From the NCBI GenBank assembly GCA_900764045.1, contig CAAFMN010000065.1:1-50121 (forward strand): a DNA stretch of 50,121 nt. The letters are read 5' to 3'. The position numbers were made by a program, and so were the translations under genes. Under the pieces are notes generated by a model that worked only from the letters and a program-made list of their open reading frames with translations, made no database searches and was not told the DNA's origin. Positions 24,969 through 33,060 of this stretch are shown here, piece by piece (position 1 is the stretch's first letter; every line of letters begins with the position of its first letter). The stretch comes from Clostridia bacterium (GTDB lineage Bacteria; Bacillota; Clostridia; Lachnospirales; Bianqueaceae).

Positions 24969-25712
24969 ATGTTAAAATGTATGATTGCTGACGATGAAAA
25001 AATCATCCGTGAAACGATCGCTTCCAGTATTCCCTGGCAGGCCCTGGGATTGGATCTGATCGGCGTCTGCAAAAACGGTCTGGAAGCCCTGGATGTAATC
25101 ATCGATGAAAATCCGGACCTCTGCCTGATTGATATTCGTATGCCCGGACTCTCCGGCCTCGAATTGATCGAACGTGCACACGCCTTTAACCCTGAGATCT
25201 GTTTTATCATTCTCTCCGGTTACGGAGAATTTGAATACGCCCGTAAGGCTATGCTCTATGGTGTCCGTCACTATTTATTGAAGCCGAGTCACCCCCGTCA
25301 GCTGATCGATGTACTGTCTCAAACAGCTGAAGAATGCCGCAACAATAAAAAAAGAAGGGGCGTGCAATACGCCCCCGCTCATGCTTCCAGTCACTTTATC
25401 GAACAGTGCATCACTTATACCCGGACACACTATCAAGACCCCGATCTGACCCTAAAATGGATCGCAGAAAATCAGCTGTTTATGAATGTGGATTATGTCA
25501 GCAAGCAGTTTCTCCGCCAGACCGGAGAACGCTATTCCGCATTTTTGAATCGAATCCGCATTGAACAGGCTGTTTCCCTGCTTCAGGAACACTCGTACAC
25601 GATCTATGAAATCGCGCAAAGGGTAGGCTACGGCAATAACCCTCAGTATTTCAGCCAGGTGTTCCGCAAATTTACCGGTCTGACACCGACCGCCTACCTT
25701 CAGCAGCTTTAG
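24969..25712 (+). CDS. YesN-type response regulator, AraC family
   Basis: A 247-residue two-domain regulator. The receiver has DDE near residues 8-10, the phosphoacceptor D55 in LIDIRMPG, S84 and K105 in LLKPS. The C-terminal AraC DNA-binding domain begins at about residue 145 (FIEQCITYTRTHY) and has two helix-turn-helix units, the second ending in YGNNPQYFSQVFRKFTGLTP. Many YesN proteins are about 500 residues with a middle domain; this one is the compact form. ATG 24969 is 7 nt from AGGAG; the ATG at 24963 is too close. Its last 4 nt overlap the end of the convergent esterase gene. Confidence 0.93.
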   Translation: MLKCMIADDEKIIRETIASSIPWQALGLDLIGVCKNGLEALDVIIDENPDLCLIDIRMPGLSGLELIERAHAFNPEICFIILSGYGEFEYARKAMLYGVRHYLLKPSHPRQLIDVLSQTAEECRNNKKRRGVQYAPAHASSHFIEQCITYTRTHYQDPDLTLKWIAENQLFMNVDYVSKQFLRQTGERYSAFLNRIRIEQAVSLLQEHSYTIYEIAQRVGYGNNPQYFSQVFRKFTGLTPTAYLQQL

Positions 25713-26482
25713 AGATAATACCTCTCCGTTACAGGGTGAATGCCCAGGAAATCATTGATATAACGGTACACCGCCTGATCCCATAGCTTCCATTCATGCG
25801 CCACTCCCGGAAAGACCTCAAACTTGTATTCAAACGGCAAATCCTTAAAGAACGAAGTCATGCCGTCGCCGCTTCCGGACGGCTCCAGCGCGCCTGCCAC
25901 ATGATAAATCCGCGGGAATGGCCCACCCGCCTCTGTCAGCCGCCGAGCCAGGTATTTTACGCCATGCTCGCTCTCTGCCGGGCATCCCTCTCCAAAGACC
26001 AGTACATGACGGCGGCCGCGGTATGTGCCGTCATCGGTAAAATACTGATCTCCCGCGTCTCCGCCGGAAAACGCTCCGATTGCGCTGAATGTCTCCGGAT
26101 AACGCAGTCCGATACGGAACGCGCCATAGGCTCCGTTGGACAATCCGCCCACATAGTTATCTTCCCTGCGTTCGGACAGGCACGGAAAAATCTGACGCAG
26201 CCTCGCGACCAGCTCTTCACCCAGAAAAGTACCATATTCCTGACCATGGACCATATTGGTAAACATGGATTTATGTGCTGTCGGAATCACAACCGCCAGG
26301 TTTCTTTCCCTTGCGTACCGTTCCAGATTCGTATACCGTGCCCATAATGTATGGTCTCCGGTAGAACCGTGATACAGCCAGATCGTCTTGAGCGGCTCCT
26401 CTGGCCGCTGCGGCAGAATCATCGAAACCGGAATATCCAGGTTCAGTACACGCGAATACAGATTCAGCTCCATATATGCCAT
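25709..26482 (-). CDS. Esterase-D-like alpha/beta hydrolase
   Basis: A 257-residue cytoplasmic esterase of the tributyrin-esterase/feruloyl-esterase-like family. The nucleophile elbow is GGLSNGAYGA with Ser115, and the C-terminal catalytic His is in GVAHEWKLW, a hallmark of this family. It starts 1 bp after the stop of the next esterase-fold gene and the two share the same layout, so they are probable paralogues. Being behind a GH115-like gene suggests removal of acetyl or other ester groups from plant cell-wall oligosaccharides. Confidence 0.82.
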   Translation of the reverse strand: MAYMELNLYSRVLNLDIPVSMILPQRPEEPLKTIWLYHGSTGDHTLWARYTNLERYARERNLAVVIPTAHKSMFTNMVHGQEYGTFLGEELVARLRQIFPCLSERREDNYVGGLSNGAYGAFRIGLRYPETFSAIGAFSGGDAGDQYFTDDGTYRGRRHVLVFGEGCPAESEHGVKYLARRLTEAGGPFPRIYHVAGALEPSGSGDGMTSFFKDLPFEYKFEVFPGVAHEWKLWDQAVYRYINDFLGIHPVTERYYL

Positions 26483-26483
26483 C

Positions 26484-27191
26484 TTACATCAACCTCACTT
26501 TCTCTGCCAGTACAGCCATCGGATCTTCATCATAAGCAGCTTCCGCATGGATTCCGGATTCACGGAGCGCCTGCAGCAGCTCCTCCTGTCCGTCTCCTTC
26601 TCCGCAGAGCGTGATCTCCGGATACAGGCGGTTTGCCGGGTTATGCGCCAGCGCTGCCGCTGCATTGGCCAGCTTGTGAGGACTGCGCTCATAGTATTCC
26701 TTGGGTCCAAATACATCTTCCATCTTAATGGCCGGCAATGGGGAATCATAGAAACGGCCCGGATCCAGCATTCCGTCGATGGAGACGGCGGCTCCGAACA
26801 CGTCCGGCGCGGCCAGCGCGGTATGGACCGCTCCATAGCCTCCCATTCCGATTCCGGCAATCAGCCGTGCTTCACGCCGTGCGTCCATCCGGAACCAGGT
26901 CTCGCACATTCTGACCAGATCCCGGACCAGATAATCCTGCATATCATATCCATAATACATATTCACATAAAAACTGTTGAGGCAGGACGGCATTACGAGT
27001 ACCGCTCCCATCTCTCCCAGATACCTCTCCAACGGAACGCTTCGCATCCACGAAGTGTTATTGCCCGCCAGATCATGCAGCAAAAATACTGCCTTGTACG
27101 GTCCCTTCTGTTCCGCGTCCGGAACCAACACATCCAGAGGCAGCGGTGTTCTGGCCGCCTCAGAATCCACCTGCATATGAATCCAATCCAT
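26484..27191 (-). CDS. Esterase-fold protein lacking the nucleophile
   Basis: A 235-residue paralogue of the esterase encoded next to it. The fold markers are kept (VFLLHDLAGNNTSW, VMPS, and the elbow region). The elbow reads GIGMGGYGA: the expected Ser at residue 115 is Gly, encoded by GGA at plus-strand 26845-26850. The chain also ends without the HEW/HDW catalytic His motif. It is therefore unlikely to be a serine hydrolase. The reading frame is otherwise intact and closely coupled, so it may be a structural or regulatory partner of the active esterase, or an early step of decay. Confidence 0.75.
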   Translation of the reverse strand: MDWIHMQVDSEAARTPLPLDVLVPDAEQKGPYKAVFLLHDLAGNNTSWMRSVPLERYLGEMGAVLVMPSCLNSFYVNMYYGYDMQDYLVRDLVRMCETWFRMDARREARLIAGIGMGGYGAVHTALAAPDVFGAAVSIDGMLDPGRFYDSPLPAIKMEDVFGPKEYYERSPHKLANAAAALAHNPANRLYPEITLCGEGDGQEELLQALRESGIHAEAAYDEDPMAVLAEKVRLM

Positions 27192-27219
27192 TCTATACCC
27201 TCCCTTTATTTTCAGCGGT

Positions 27220-29256
27220 TTACTGCACCATATATTTGCACTGTCCGCCTAATTGACTGTACTTGTCCAGCATCCCCTGCGCCAGCTCGTCATCGGACAG
27301 CGCCTTGTAGATATTAAAGCTTCCGATAATTCTCTGGTCATCCGGATCCATCAGATATTCCTTTTCCCATCCGGTATAGTACTCCCCCTCTTCACAGATT
27401 CGAAGCCATCCGCGCAGAACATCTGCCGTAATACAGGTAATCTCGACATTGGTCAGACTATCCTGATCATAGATTCCCTTCCATTTGCCACGGGACATCT
27501 CCTGCATACACTCATATCCCCGGTGATAATATTTTCCAGCCTGCCATGCGTGAACAAACGCTCGGGAGCCGTATCCGGCAATCTTCTCCTGCACCGCACG
27601 GCAAATATGATATAATCCGTGCAGTCCACTATTCTGCAGCTCAACCTGCACCCAGAAAGACTCTTCATACAATTTGCGCTCTGTCCCTTGAAGCTCTTCC
27701 AAAAGCGCCTCGCACTCCTTATAATAGGCGTCGCTTCGCTCCATCGCGCTCTCACAGATCTTCTCGATCTTGGCTGCCTGCTCCGACAGCGGTACGTCCC
27801 CGGCCAACCAGAAGAGTGCCTGCACTCCCTTCTCCGTACGTCCTGCCATAAGCGCCTGCACCAAGTATCTTGCATTATAGTGGTAGAGCTGCTCTCCGCC
27901 CCGTTCATCCGTATGCGGGCCATACTGCGGCGTCAATTCCGCAAACCTCGGAAGCAATTCACCGATTTTCTGCCAATGCGTACCATAATATGTTTTCGCG
28001 TATTCTGACGCGTGCGCTTGAACATCCGCCTTGCCGTCTCTCCAGAGCTTAGCCATCAGATCCAGCGTATAGATATGAGGCTTTACACTTCCGCAATTGA
28101 TAATCAGATAGTCATCTCCGCCATTCTCAAAGCACTCTTCCAGCTCCCTTGCCAGAAACTCCGCCGGATTGGGACTCATCGTCAGATGATTAGAAGCCTG
28201 TAGATCGTGGAAAGAAGCATGATAATACATCCCATTTTTCCCTGTTCCTTTGCGCGGCATAGCGTCCGTTCTGGGATCGAGATTGCATTGACGCCGGGAC
28301 ACCATCTTACCATATCCGCTGTCTCCCCAGATCTTGATCACTTCTTTCGGCAGCACAAGCGTTCCGTTACGGTACAGCTCTGTCATCTCTCCGTATAGAT
28401 TGGTGCAAAACACCGGATCCTTGACATACTCCCGGACAATCTCCATCTGACGCCGAATGACACGGCCGATCGCATCTCCCCGTTTGGCATCCGTATCATA
28501 CGACGGATCGCTTTCCCAGAAGCTGCAGTCTCCCTGTCCCCGGTACCCGACGGCCCATATCAGCCGATAATCCTTCTGGCGCACCACGGCTTCCCGCCAC
28601 AGCTCCTCGAATTTCTCCGGATACCTATCATAAGAAGCCACCAGCTTGGGCCAGCGCACTGAAAAGTTTTCCGCGCCCAACGCTTCATTATGTGTATGTG
28701 AGATATACATTCCATACTCTGCCAGGAGCTCCTTCACCCGATCCAGATCTCTGTAAGAAGCTGTGATCATCATATTTCCGCCAAGCCGCAGAACAGTCTC
28801 ATAGATTCTGGCCCAGACATATTCTTCGGACTGGTAGTACTCCGTCCATCCCATCAAAAGCTGAAAATCATTGATAAACCAGCCGCGGTAACGTACCCGG
28901 CAAGGTGTGGAATGCAGGACTCCTTCCGGAATCACTGCACACTCCTTCTGCAATGGCTCCTGATCGTTCCAGAACCACATGGGCGCTACACCCAGAAAAT
29001 GCTCACTGATGTAGTACAGCGCGTAGACCCAGCCCAATTCTTCTGACGCATAGATCCGCAGTGATTTTTCTTCCGATTCGATTCTCCAGCCTTCCGCCTC
29101 TATGCCCGCGTCTGTCAATAACTGTATGCAGCGCTTGGGACCATCGGCGGTCAGAACCTGAGACATATCGCGCTTCAGATTCTCTACCGCGATCTCTGTT
29201 GGACGTCCGAAGTCTCCTGTCCACTCAGTGTTTCGAAATATACGATATCCTTTCAT
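27220..29256 (-). CDS. GH115-like glycoside hydrolase
   Basis: A 678-residue protein resembling alpha-glucuronidases of family 115, which remove (4-O-methyl)glucuronic acid from xylan. Family-like segments in order are RYRGWFINDFQLL, LRLGGNMMITASY, GMYISHTHNEALG, VGYRGQGDCSFW, VIKIWGDSGYGK, GMYYHASFHD and IINCGSVKPH. It is shorter than typical members (about 800-1000) and appears to lack the C-terminal domain. The ATG at 29256 has GGAGG 7 nt upstream; an upstream in-frame extension has no such site. No signal peptide is present, so it acts inside the cell. Two esterase-fold genes follow in the same operon. The exact substrate is uncertain. Confidence 0.65.
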   Translation of the reverse strand: MKGYRIFRNTEWTGDFGRPTEIAVENLKRDMSQVLTADGPKRCIQLLTDAGIEAEGWRIESEEKSLRIYASEELGWVYALYYISEHFLGVAPMWFWNDQEPLQKECAVIPEGVLHSTPCRVRYRGWFINDFQLLMGWTEYYQSEEYVWARIYETVLRLGGNMMITASYRDLDRVKELLAEYGMYISHTHNEALGAENFSVRWPKLVASYDRYPEKFEELWREAVVRQKDYRLIWAVGYRGQGDCSFWESDPSYDTDAKRGDAIGRVIRRQMEIVREYVKDPVFCTNLYGEMTELYRNGTLVLPKEVIKIWGDSGYGKMVSRRQCNLDPRTDAMPRKGTGKNGMYYHASFHDLQASNHLTMSPNPAEFLARELEECFENGGDDYLIINCGSVKPHIYTLDLMAKLWRDGKADVQAHASEYAKTYYGTHWQKIGELLPRFAELTPQYGPHTDERGGEQLYHYNARYLVQALMAGRTEKGVQALFWLAGDVPLSEQAAKIEKICESAMERSDAYYKECEALLEELQGTERKLYEESFWVQVELQNSGLHGLYHICRAVQEKIAGYGSRAFVHAWQAGKYYHRGYECMQEMSRGKWKGIYDQDSLTNVEITCITADVLRGWLRICEEGEYYTGWEKEYLMDPDDQRIIGSFNIYKALSDDELAQGMLDKYSQLGGQCKYMVQ

Positions 29257-29302
29257 GCCGTTTCCTCCGGATTCAGTATCGTTGCCTTCATTATAGCAAA
29301 AA

Positions 29303-29336
29303 AATATCGGAAAGTCCATATGGACTTTCCGATATT
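29303..29336 (-). terminator. Terminator after nifJ
   Basis: AATATCGGAAAGTCCAT and its exact complement (29303-29319 / 29320-29336) form a perfect 17-bp palindrome; the minus-strand transcript continues with TTTTTTT. A TATAAT (plus 29291-29296 complement) just after the tail is a possible -10 of the GH115-like operon. Confidence 0.8.
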
Positions 29337-29354
29337 GTAATCTGTAAATTGTGC

Positions 29355-32300
29355 TTACGCCTCATCCGGTGCGTACATCTTCTGCAGCTTCTGCAGATAT
29401 GCATACTTCGCAACCGCCTCAGACTCAGACTTGCCAAACAGCTTCTCAGCTCTGCTCGGATTCGCCTTAGCCAGAGATGCATAACGAACTTCACCCATCA
29501 GGAACTCCTTATAATCGCTGGTCGGAGCCTTGCTGTCCAGGCTGAACGGATTCTTGCCTTCAGCAGCCTTGCGCGGATCAAAGCGGAAGTTGTTCCAGTA
29601 TCCGGACTCTACAGCCAGCTTTTCCTCTGTCTGCGCCTTGCTCATGCCCTTCTTGATACCATGGTTGATACACGGAGCATATGCAATGATGATGGACGGT
29701 CCGTTGTAGCTCTCAGCCTCCTGGAAGGCCTTCAGGCACTGATTATAATCGGCGCCCATTGCTACCTGTGCTACATATACATAGCCATAGCTCATAGCAA
29801 TGCCAGCCAGATCCTTCTTCTTGGTCTCCTTACCAGCCGCAGCAAACTGCGCGATCGCACCGGTACGGGTGGACTTGGAAGACTGACCGCCGGTATTGGA
29901 ATAAACCTCAGTATCGAATACCAGGATATTTACATCCTGACCGGAAGCGATCACATGATCCAGACCGCCGAATCCGATATCATAGGCCCATCCGTCACCA
30001 CCGAAGATCCACTGGGACTTCTTAGCCAGGAAGTCTTTGTTCTTAACGATCTCCTTGCAGGTCTCACAATCGCATCCGGAAATAGCGGCAACCAGCTTGT
30101 CTGCAGCAGCAGCGTTGGTGGAACCGTTATTAAAGGTATCCAGATACTCCTGAGCAGCAGCCTTAGCTTCCTCAGACGCGTTCTCGGAAGCGGCTACAGC
30201 CTCAACCTTCTCCTTCAGTCCTGTACGCAGAGCCTTCTGAGCCAGGAACATACCATAACCAAACTCAGCGTTATCCTCAAACAGAGAATTGGACCATGCC
30301 GGGCCCTGTCCCTTTGCGTTAACCGTATACGGAGTAGACGGAGAAGAGTTACCCCAGATAGAAGAACAACCGGTTGCGTTGGCAATATACATTCTATCGC
30401 CGAACAGCTGAGTTACCAGCTTAGCATACGGGGTCTCGCCGCAGCCTGCGCATGCGCCGGAGAACTCCAGCAGCGGCTTATGGAACTGGCTGCCCTTAAC
30501 GGTTGTATCCTTAAACTTAGCCAGAACTTCCGGCTTCTCAGCCAGCGTCTGAGCATAATCATATACATCCTGCTCAGCTCTGTTCGCCTCAAGGCCCTGC
30601 ATTACCAGCGCCTTCTCACCCTTCTTACCCGGGCAGACATTTGCGCAGGATCCGCATCCGGTACAATCCAGAGCGGAGATGGTAACCGCGAAGTAATATC
30701 CCGGCATACCAGTCATCGGTACCTTCTTGGTGTTTGCCGGAGCCTTGGCTGCTTCTTCCTCGGTCATAACGGCCGGACGAATAACAGCGTGCGGGCAGAC
30801 ATAAGAACAGAAGTTACACTGAATACAGTTCTCAGGTGTCCATACCGGAACATTTACCGCGATACCGCGCTTCTCGAAAGCGGAAGATCCGGACGGAGTA
30901 GAGCCGTCTACATAATCCTTAAACGCGGATACAGGCAGAGTATTTCCTTCCTGTGCGTTTACCTTAGCCTGAATGTTATTTACAAAGTCAACAACATCCT
31001 TACGATCGCCGGTTACCTGTACGAAATCCAAGCCCTCATCTTCGCAATCCTTCCAGCTCTCCGGTACCTGAACCTCATGTACCTGCTTTGCGCCTTCTTC
31101 GATCGCTGCCCAGTTCTTCATAACGACATCGTCGCCCTTACGGCCGTACGTTGCCTTGGCAGCAGCCTTCATCAGCTCGATTGCCTTGTCCTCAGGAATG
31201 ATATTCGCCAGCTTGAAGAACGCGGACTGCAGAATCGTATTGATACGAGTCGGTCCCATTCCAGTCTCGATACCGATCTTAACACCGTCGATGGTGTAGA
31301 ACTTGATATGATGCTCTGCGATAAACTTCTTAACCTGACCCGGCAGATGCGTCTCCAGCGCCTCAGCATCCCATGCGCAGTTCAGCAGGAAGGTGCCTCC
31401 GTCTACCAGTTCCTGAACCATGTTATACTTACGGATGTATGCCGGGTTATGACATGCAACGAAGTTAGCTTTACGGATCAGGTATGTGGACTTGATCGGA
31501 GTATGTCCGAAACGCAGATGAGACATGGTCACACCGCCGGACTTCTTGGAATCATAATCAAAATATGCCTGTGCGTACATATCGGTGTTGTCGCCGATAA
31601 TCTTGATGGAGTTCTTGTTCGCGCCAACAGTACCGTCCGCGCCCAGACCCCAGAACTTACAGTTGATCGTGCCTTCCGGCGTTGTGATCAGCTGCTCGCC
31701 CAGCGGCAGAGACAGATGCGTTACATCATCCTCGATGCCGATCGTGAACTTTGCCTTCTCCGTGTTCTCATATACGGCAACGATCTGTGTCGGAGTCGTA
31801 TCCTTGGAACCCAGACCATAACGTCCGGAGAGGATCTTAACCTGATCAAACTTGGTGCCCTTCAGAGCGGCAACAACGTCCAGATACAGAGGCTCGCCCA
31901 GAGCACCGGGCTCCTTGGTTCTATCCAGAACGCTGATAACCTTGGCAGTCTCAGGAATCGCGTCTACCAGAGCGGCAGCAGAGAACGGTCTGTACAGGCG
32001 AACCTTTACAACACCGACCTTCTCGCCCTTAGCTACCAGATAGTCGATCGTCTCCTCAATTGTATCACATACGGAACCCATAGCGATGATAACCTTCTCC
32101 GCGTCCGGAGCTCCATAATAGTTAAACAGCTTATAGTCCGTACCGATCTTCTCGTTTACCTTGTCCATGTATGTCTGAACAATGGCCGGCAGAGCATCAT
32201 AGAACGGATTACATGCTTCTCTTGCCTGGAAGAAGATATCCGGGTTCTGCGCGGAACCTCTCTGACATGGATGATTGGGGTTCAGAGCATGCTTACGGAA

Positions 32301-32906
32301 TGCCTCAACAGCCTCCATATCCACCATATCCTTCAGATCCTCATAATCCCATGTCTCAATCTTCTGAATCTCATGAGAAGTACGGAAACCATCGAAGAAG
32401 TTAATAAACGGAATTCTTCCCTTGATCGCGGAGCAATGCGCAACCGGCGTCAGGTCCATAACTTCCTGTACGCTGGACTCACACAGCATCGCGCATCCGG
32501 TCTGACGACATGCGTATACGTCAGAATGATCGCCGAAAATAGACAGTGCATGGCTTGCCAGTGCACGTGCGGAAACATTGAATACGCCCGGCAGCTGCTC
32601 ACCTGCGATCTTATACAGGTTAGGGATCATCAGCAGCAGACCCTGAGAAGCCGTATAGGTCGTTGTCAGAGCACCTGCAGCCAAGGAGCCATGTACGGTT
32701 CCGGCAGCGCCTGCCTCAGACTGCATCTCTGTTACCTGTACAGTCTGGCCAAAAATGTTGGTTCTTCCGGCAGTTGCCCACTCATCTGTTGCTTCTGCCA
32801 TTACAGATGACGGGGTAATGGGGTAGATCGCCGCAACATCGGTATATGCGTAAGACGCATGTGCCGCTGCGTGGTTACCATCCATCGTTTTCATCTTTCT
32901 AGCCAT
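29355..32906 (-). CDS. nifJ: Pyruvate:ferredoxin (flavodoxin) oxidoreductase
   Basis: A single-chain PFOR of 1183 residues that oxidises pyruvate to acetyl-CoA and CO2 and reduces ferredoxin, the central step of clostridial fermentation. The order is the pyruvate-binding domain with YPITPSSVMAE, the gamma domain, two ferredoxin clusters (CIQCNFCSYVCPHA and CTGCGSCANVCP), and the TPP domain with CAGCGETPY, GDGWAYDIG and NTGGQSSKSTRTG. The start is ATG 32906 with AAGGA about 10 nt upstream; an in-frame extension to 32993 has no homologous sequence. Its own promoter and terminator make it monocistronic. Confidence 0.97.
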   Translation of the reverse strand: MARKMKTMDGNHAAAHASYAYTDVAAIYPITPSSVMAEATDEWATAGRTNIFGQTVQVTEMQSEAGAAGTVHGSLAAGALTTTYTASQGLLLMIPNLYKIAGEQLPGVFNVSARALASHALSIFGDHSDVYACRQTGCAMLCESSVQEVMDLTPVAHCSAIKGRIPFINFFDGFRTSHEIQKIETWDYEDLKDMVDMEAVEAFRKHALNPNHPCQRGSAQNPDIFFQAREACNPFYDALPAIVQTYMDKVNEKIGTDYKLFNYYGAPDAEKVIIAMGSVCDTIEETIDYLVAKGEKVGVVKVRLYRPFSAAALVDAIPETAKVISVLDRTKEPGALGEPLYLDVVAALKGTKFDQVKILSGRYGLGSKDTTPTQIVAVYENTEKAKFTIGIEDDVTHLSLPLGEQLITTPEGTINCKFWGLGADGTVGANKNSIKIIGDNTDMYAQAYFDYDSKKSGGVTMSHLRFGHTPIKSTYLIRKANFVACHNPAYIRKYNMVQELVDGGTFLLNCAWDAEALETHLPGQVKKFIAEHHIKFYTIDGVKIGIETGMGPTRINTILQSAFFKLANIIPEDKAIELMKAAAKATYGRKGDDVVMKNWAAIEEGAKQVHEVQVPESWKDCEDEGLDFVQVTGDRKDVVDFVNNIQAKVNAQEGNTLPVSAFKDYVDGSTPSGSSAFEKRGIAVNVPVWTPENCIQCNFCSYVCPHAVIRPAVMTEEEAAKAPANTKKVPMTGMPGYYFAVTISALDCTGCGSCANVCPGKKGEKALVMQGLEANRAEQDVYDYAQTLAEKPEVLAKFKDTTVKGSQFHKPLLEFSGACAGCGETPYAKLVTQLFGDRMYIANATGCSSIWGNSSPSTPYTVNAKGQGPAWSNSLFEDNAEFGYGMFLAQKALRTGLKEKVEAVAASENASEEAKAAAQEYLDTFNNGSTNAAAADKLVAAISGCDCETCKEIVKNKDFLAKKSQWIFGGDGWAYDIGFGGLDHVIASGQDVNILVFDTEVYSNTGGQSSKSTRTGAIAQFAAAGKETKKKDLAGIAMSYGYVYVAQVAMGADYNQCLKAFQEAESYNGPSIIIAYAPCINHGIKKGMSKAQTEEKLAVESGYWNNFRFDPRKAAEGKNPFSLDSKAPTSDYKEFLMGEVRYASLAKANPSRAEKLFGKSESEAVAKYAYLQKLQKMYAPDEA

Positions 32907-33004
32907 TTGAAAACATCCTTTCTTCCTGAGCAGGTCCCTCCTGCCCTGATTTGTATTCCGAAAGACGCCATGCAAACAAAAGGCATCTTGCAATACCTAT
33001 CATT

Positions 33005-33033
33005 ATTTTAGCATTTTTTCGTGAATCTGTAAA
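33005..33033 (-). promoter_or_regulatory. nifJ promoter
   Basis: Minus-strand TTTACA (33033-33028), 17 bp and TAAAAT (33010-33005). The leader of about 90 nt contains a small GCAGG/CCTGC hairpin near 32930-32945. Confidence 0.65.
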
Positions 33034-33060
33034 TAGCTTCACACATTTTTTCACAAAATT

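Noticed and set aside
29061..32810. A 1249-codon open frame on the plus strand opposite nifJ
   Set aside because: It lies antisense to a gene with every PFOR motif; long antisense frames arise from codon bias, and the translated protein has no recognisable domains and a skewed composition.
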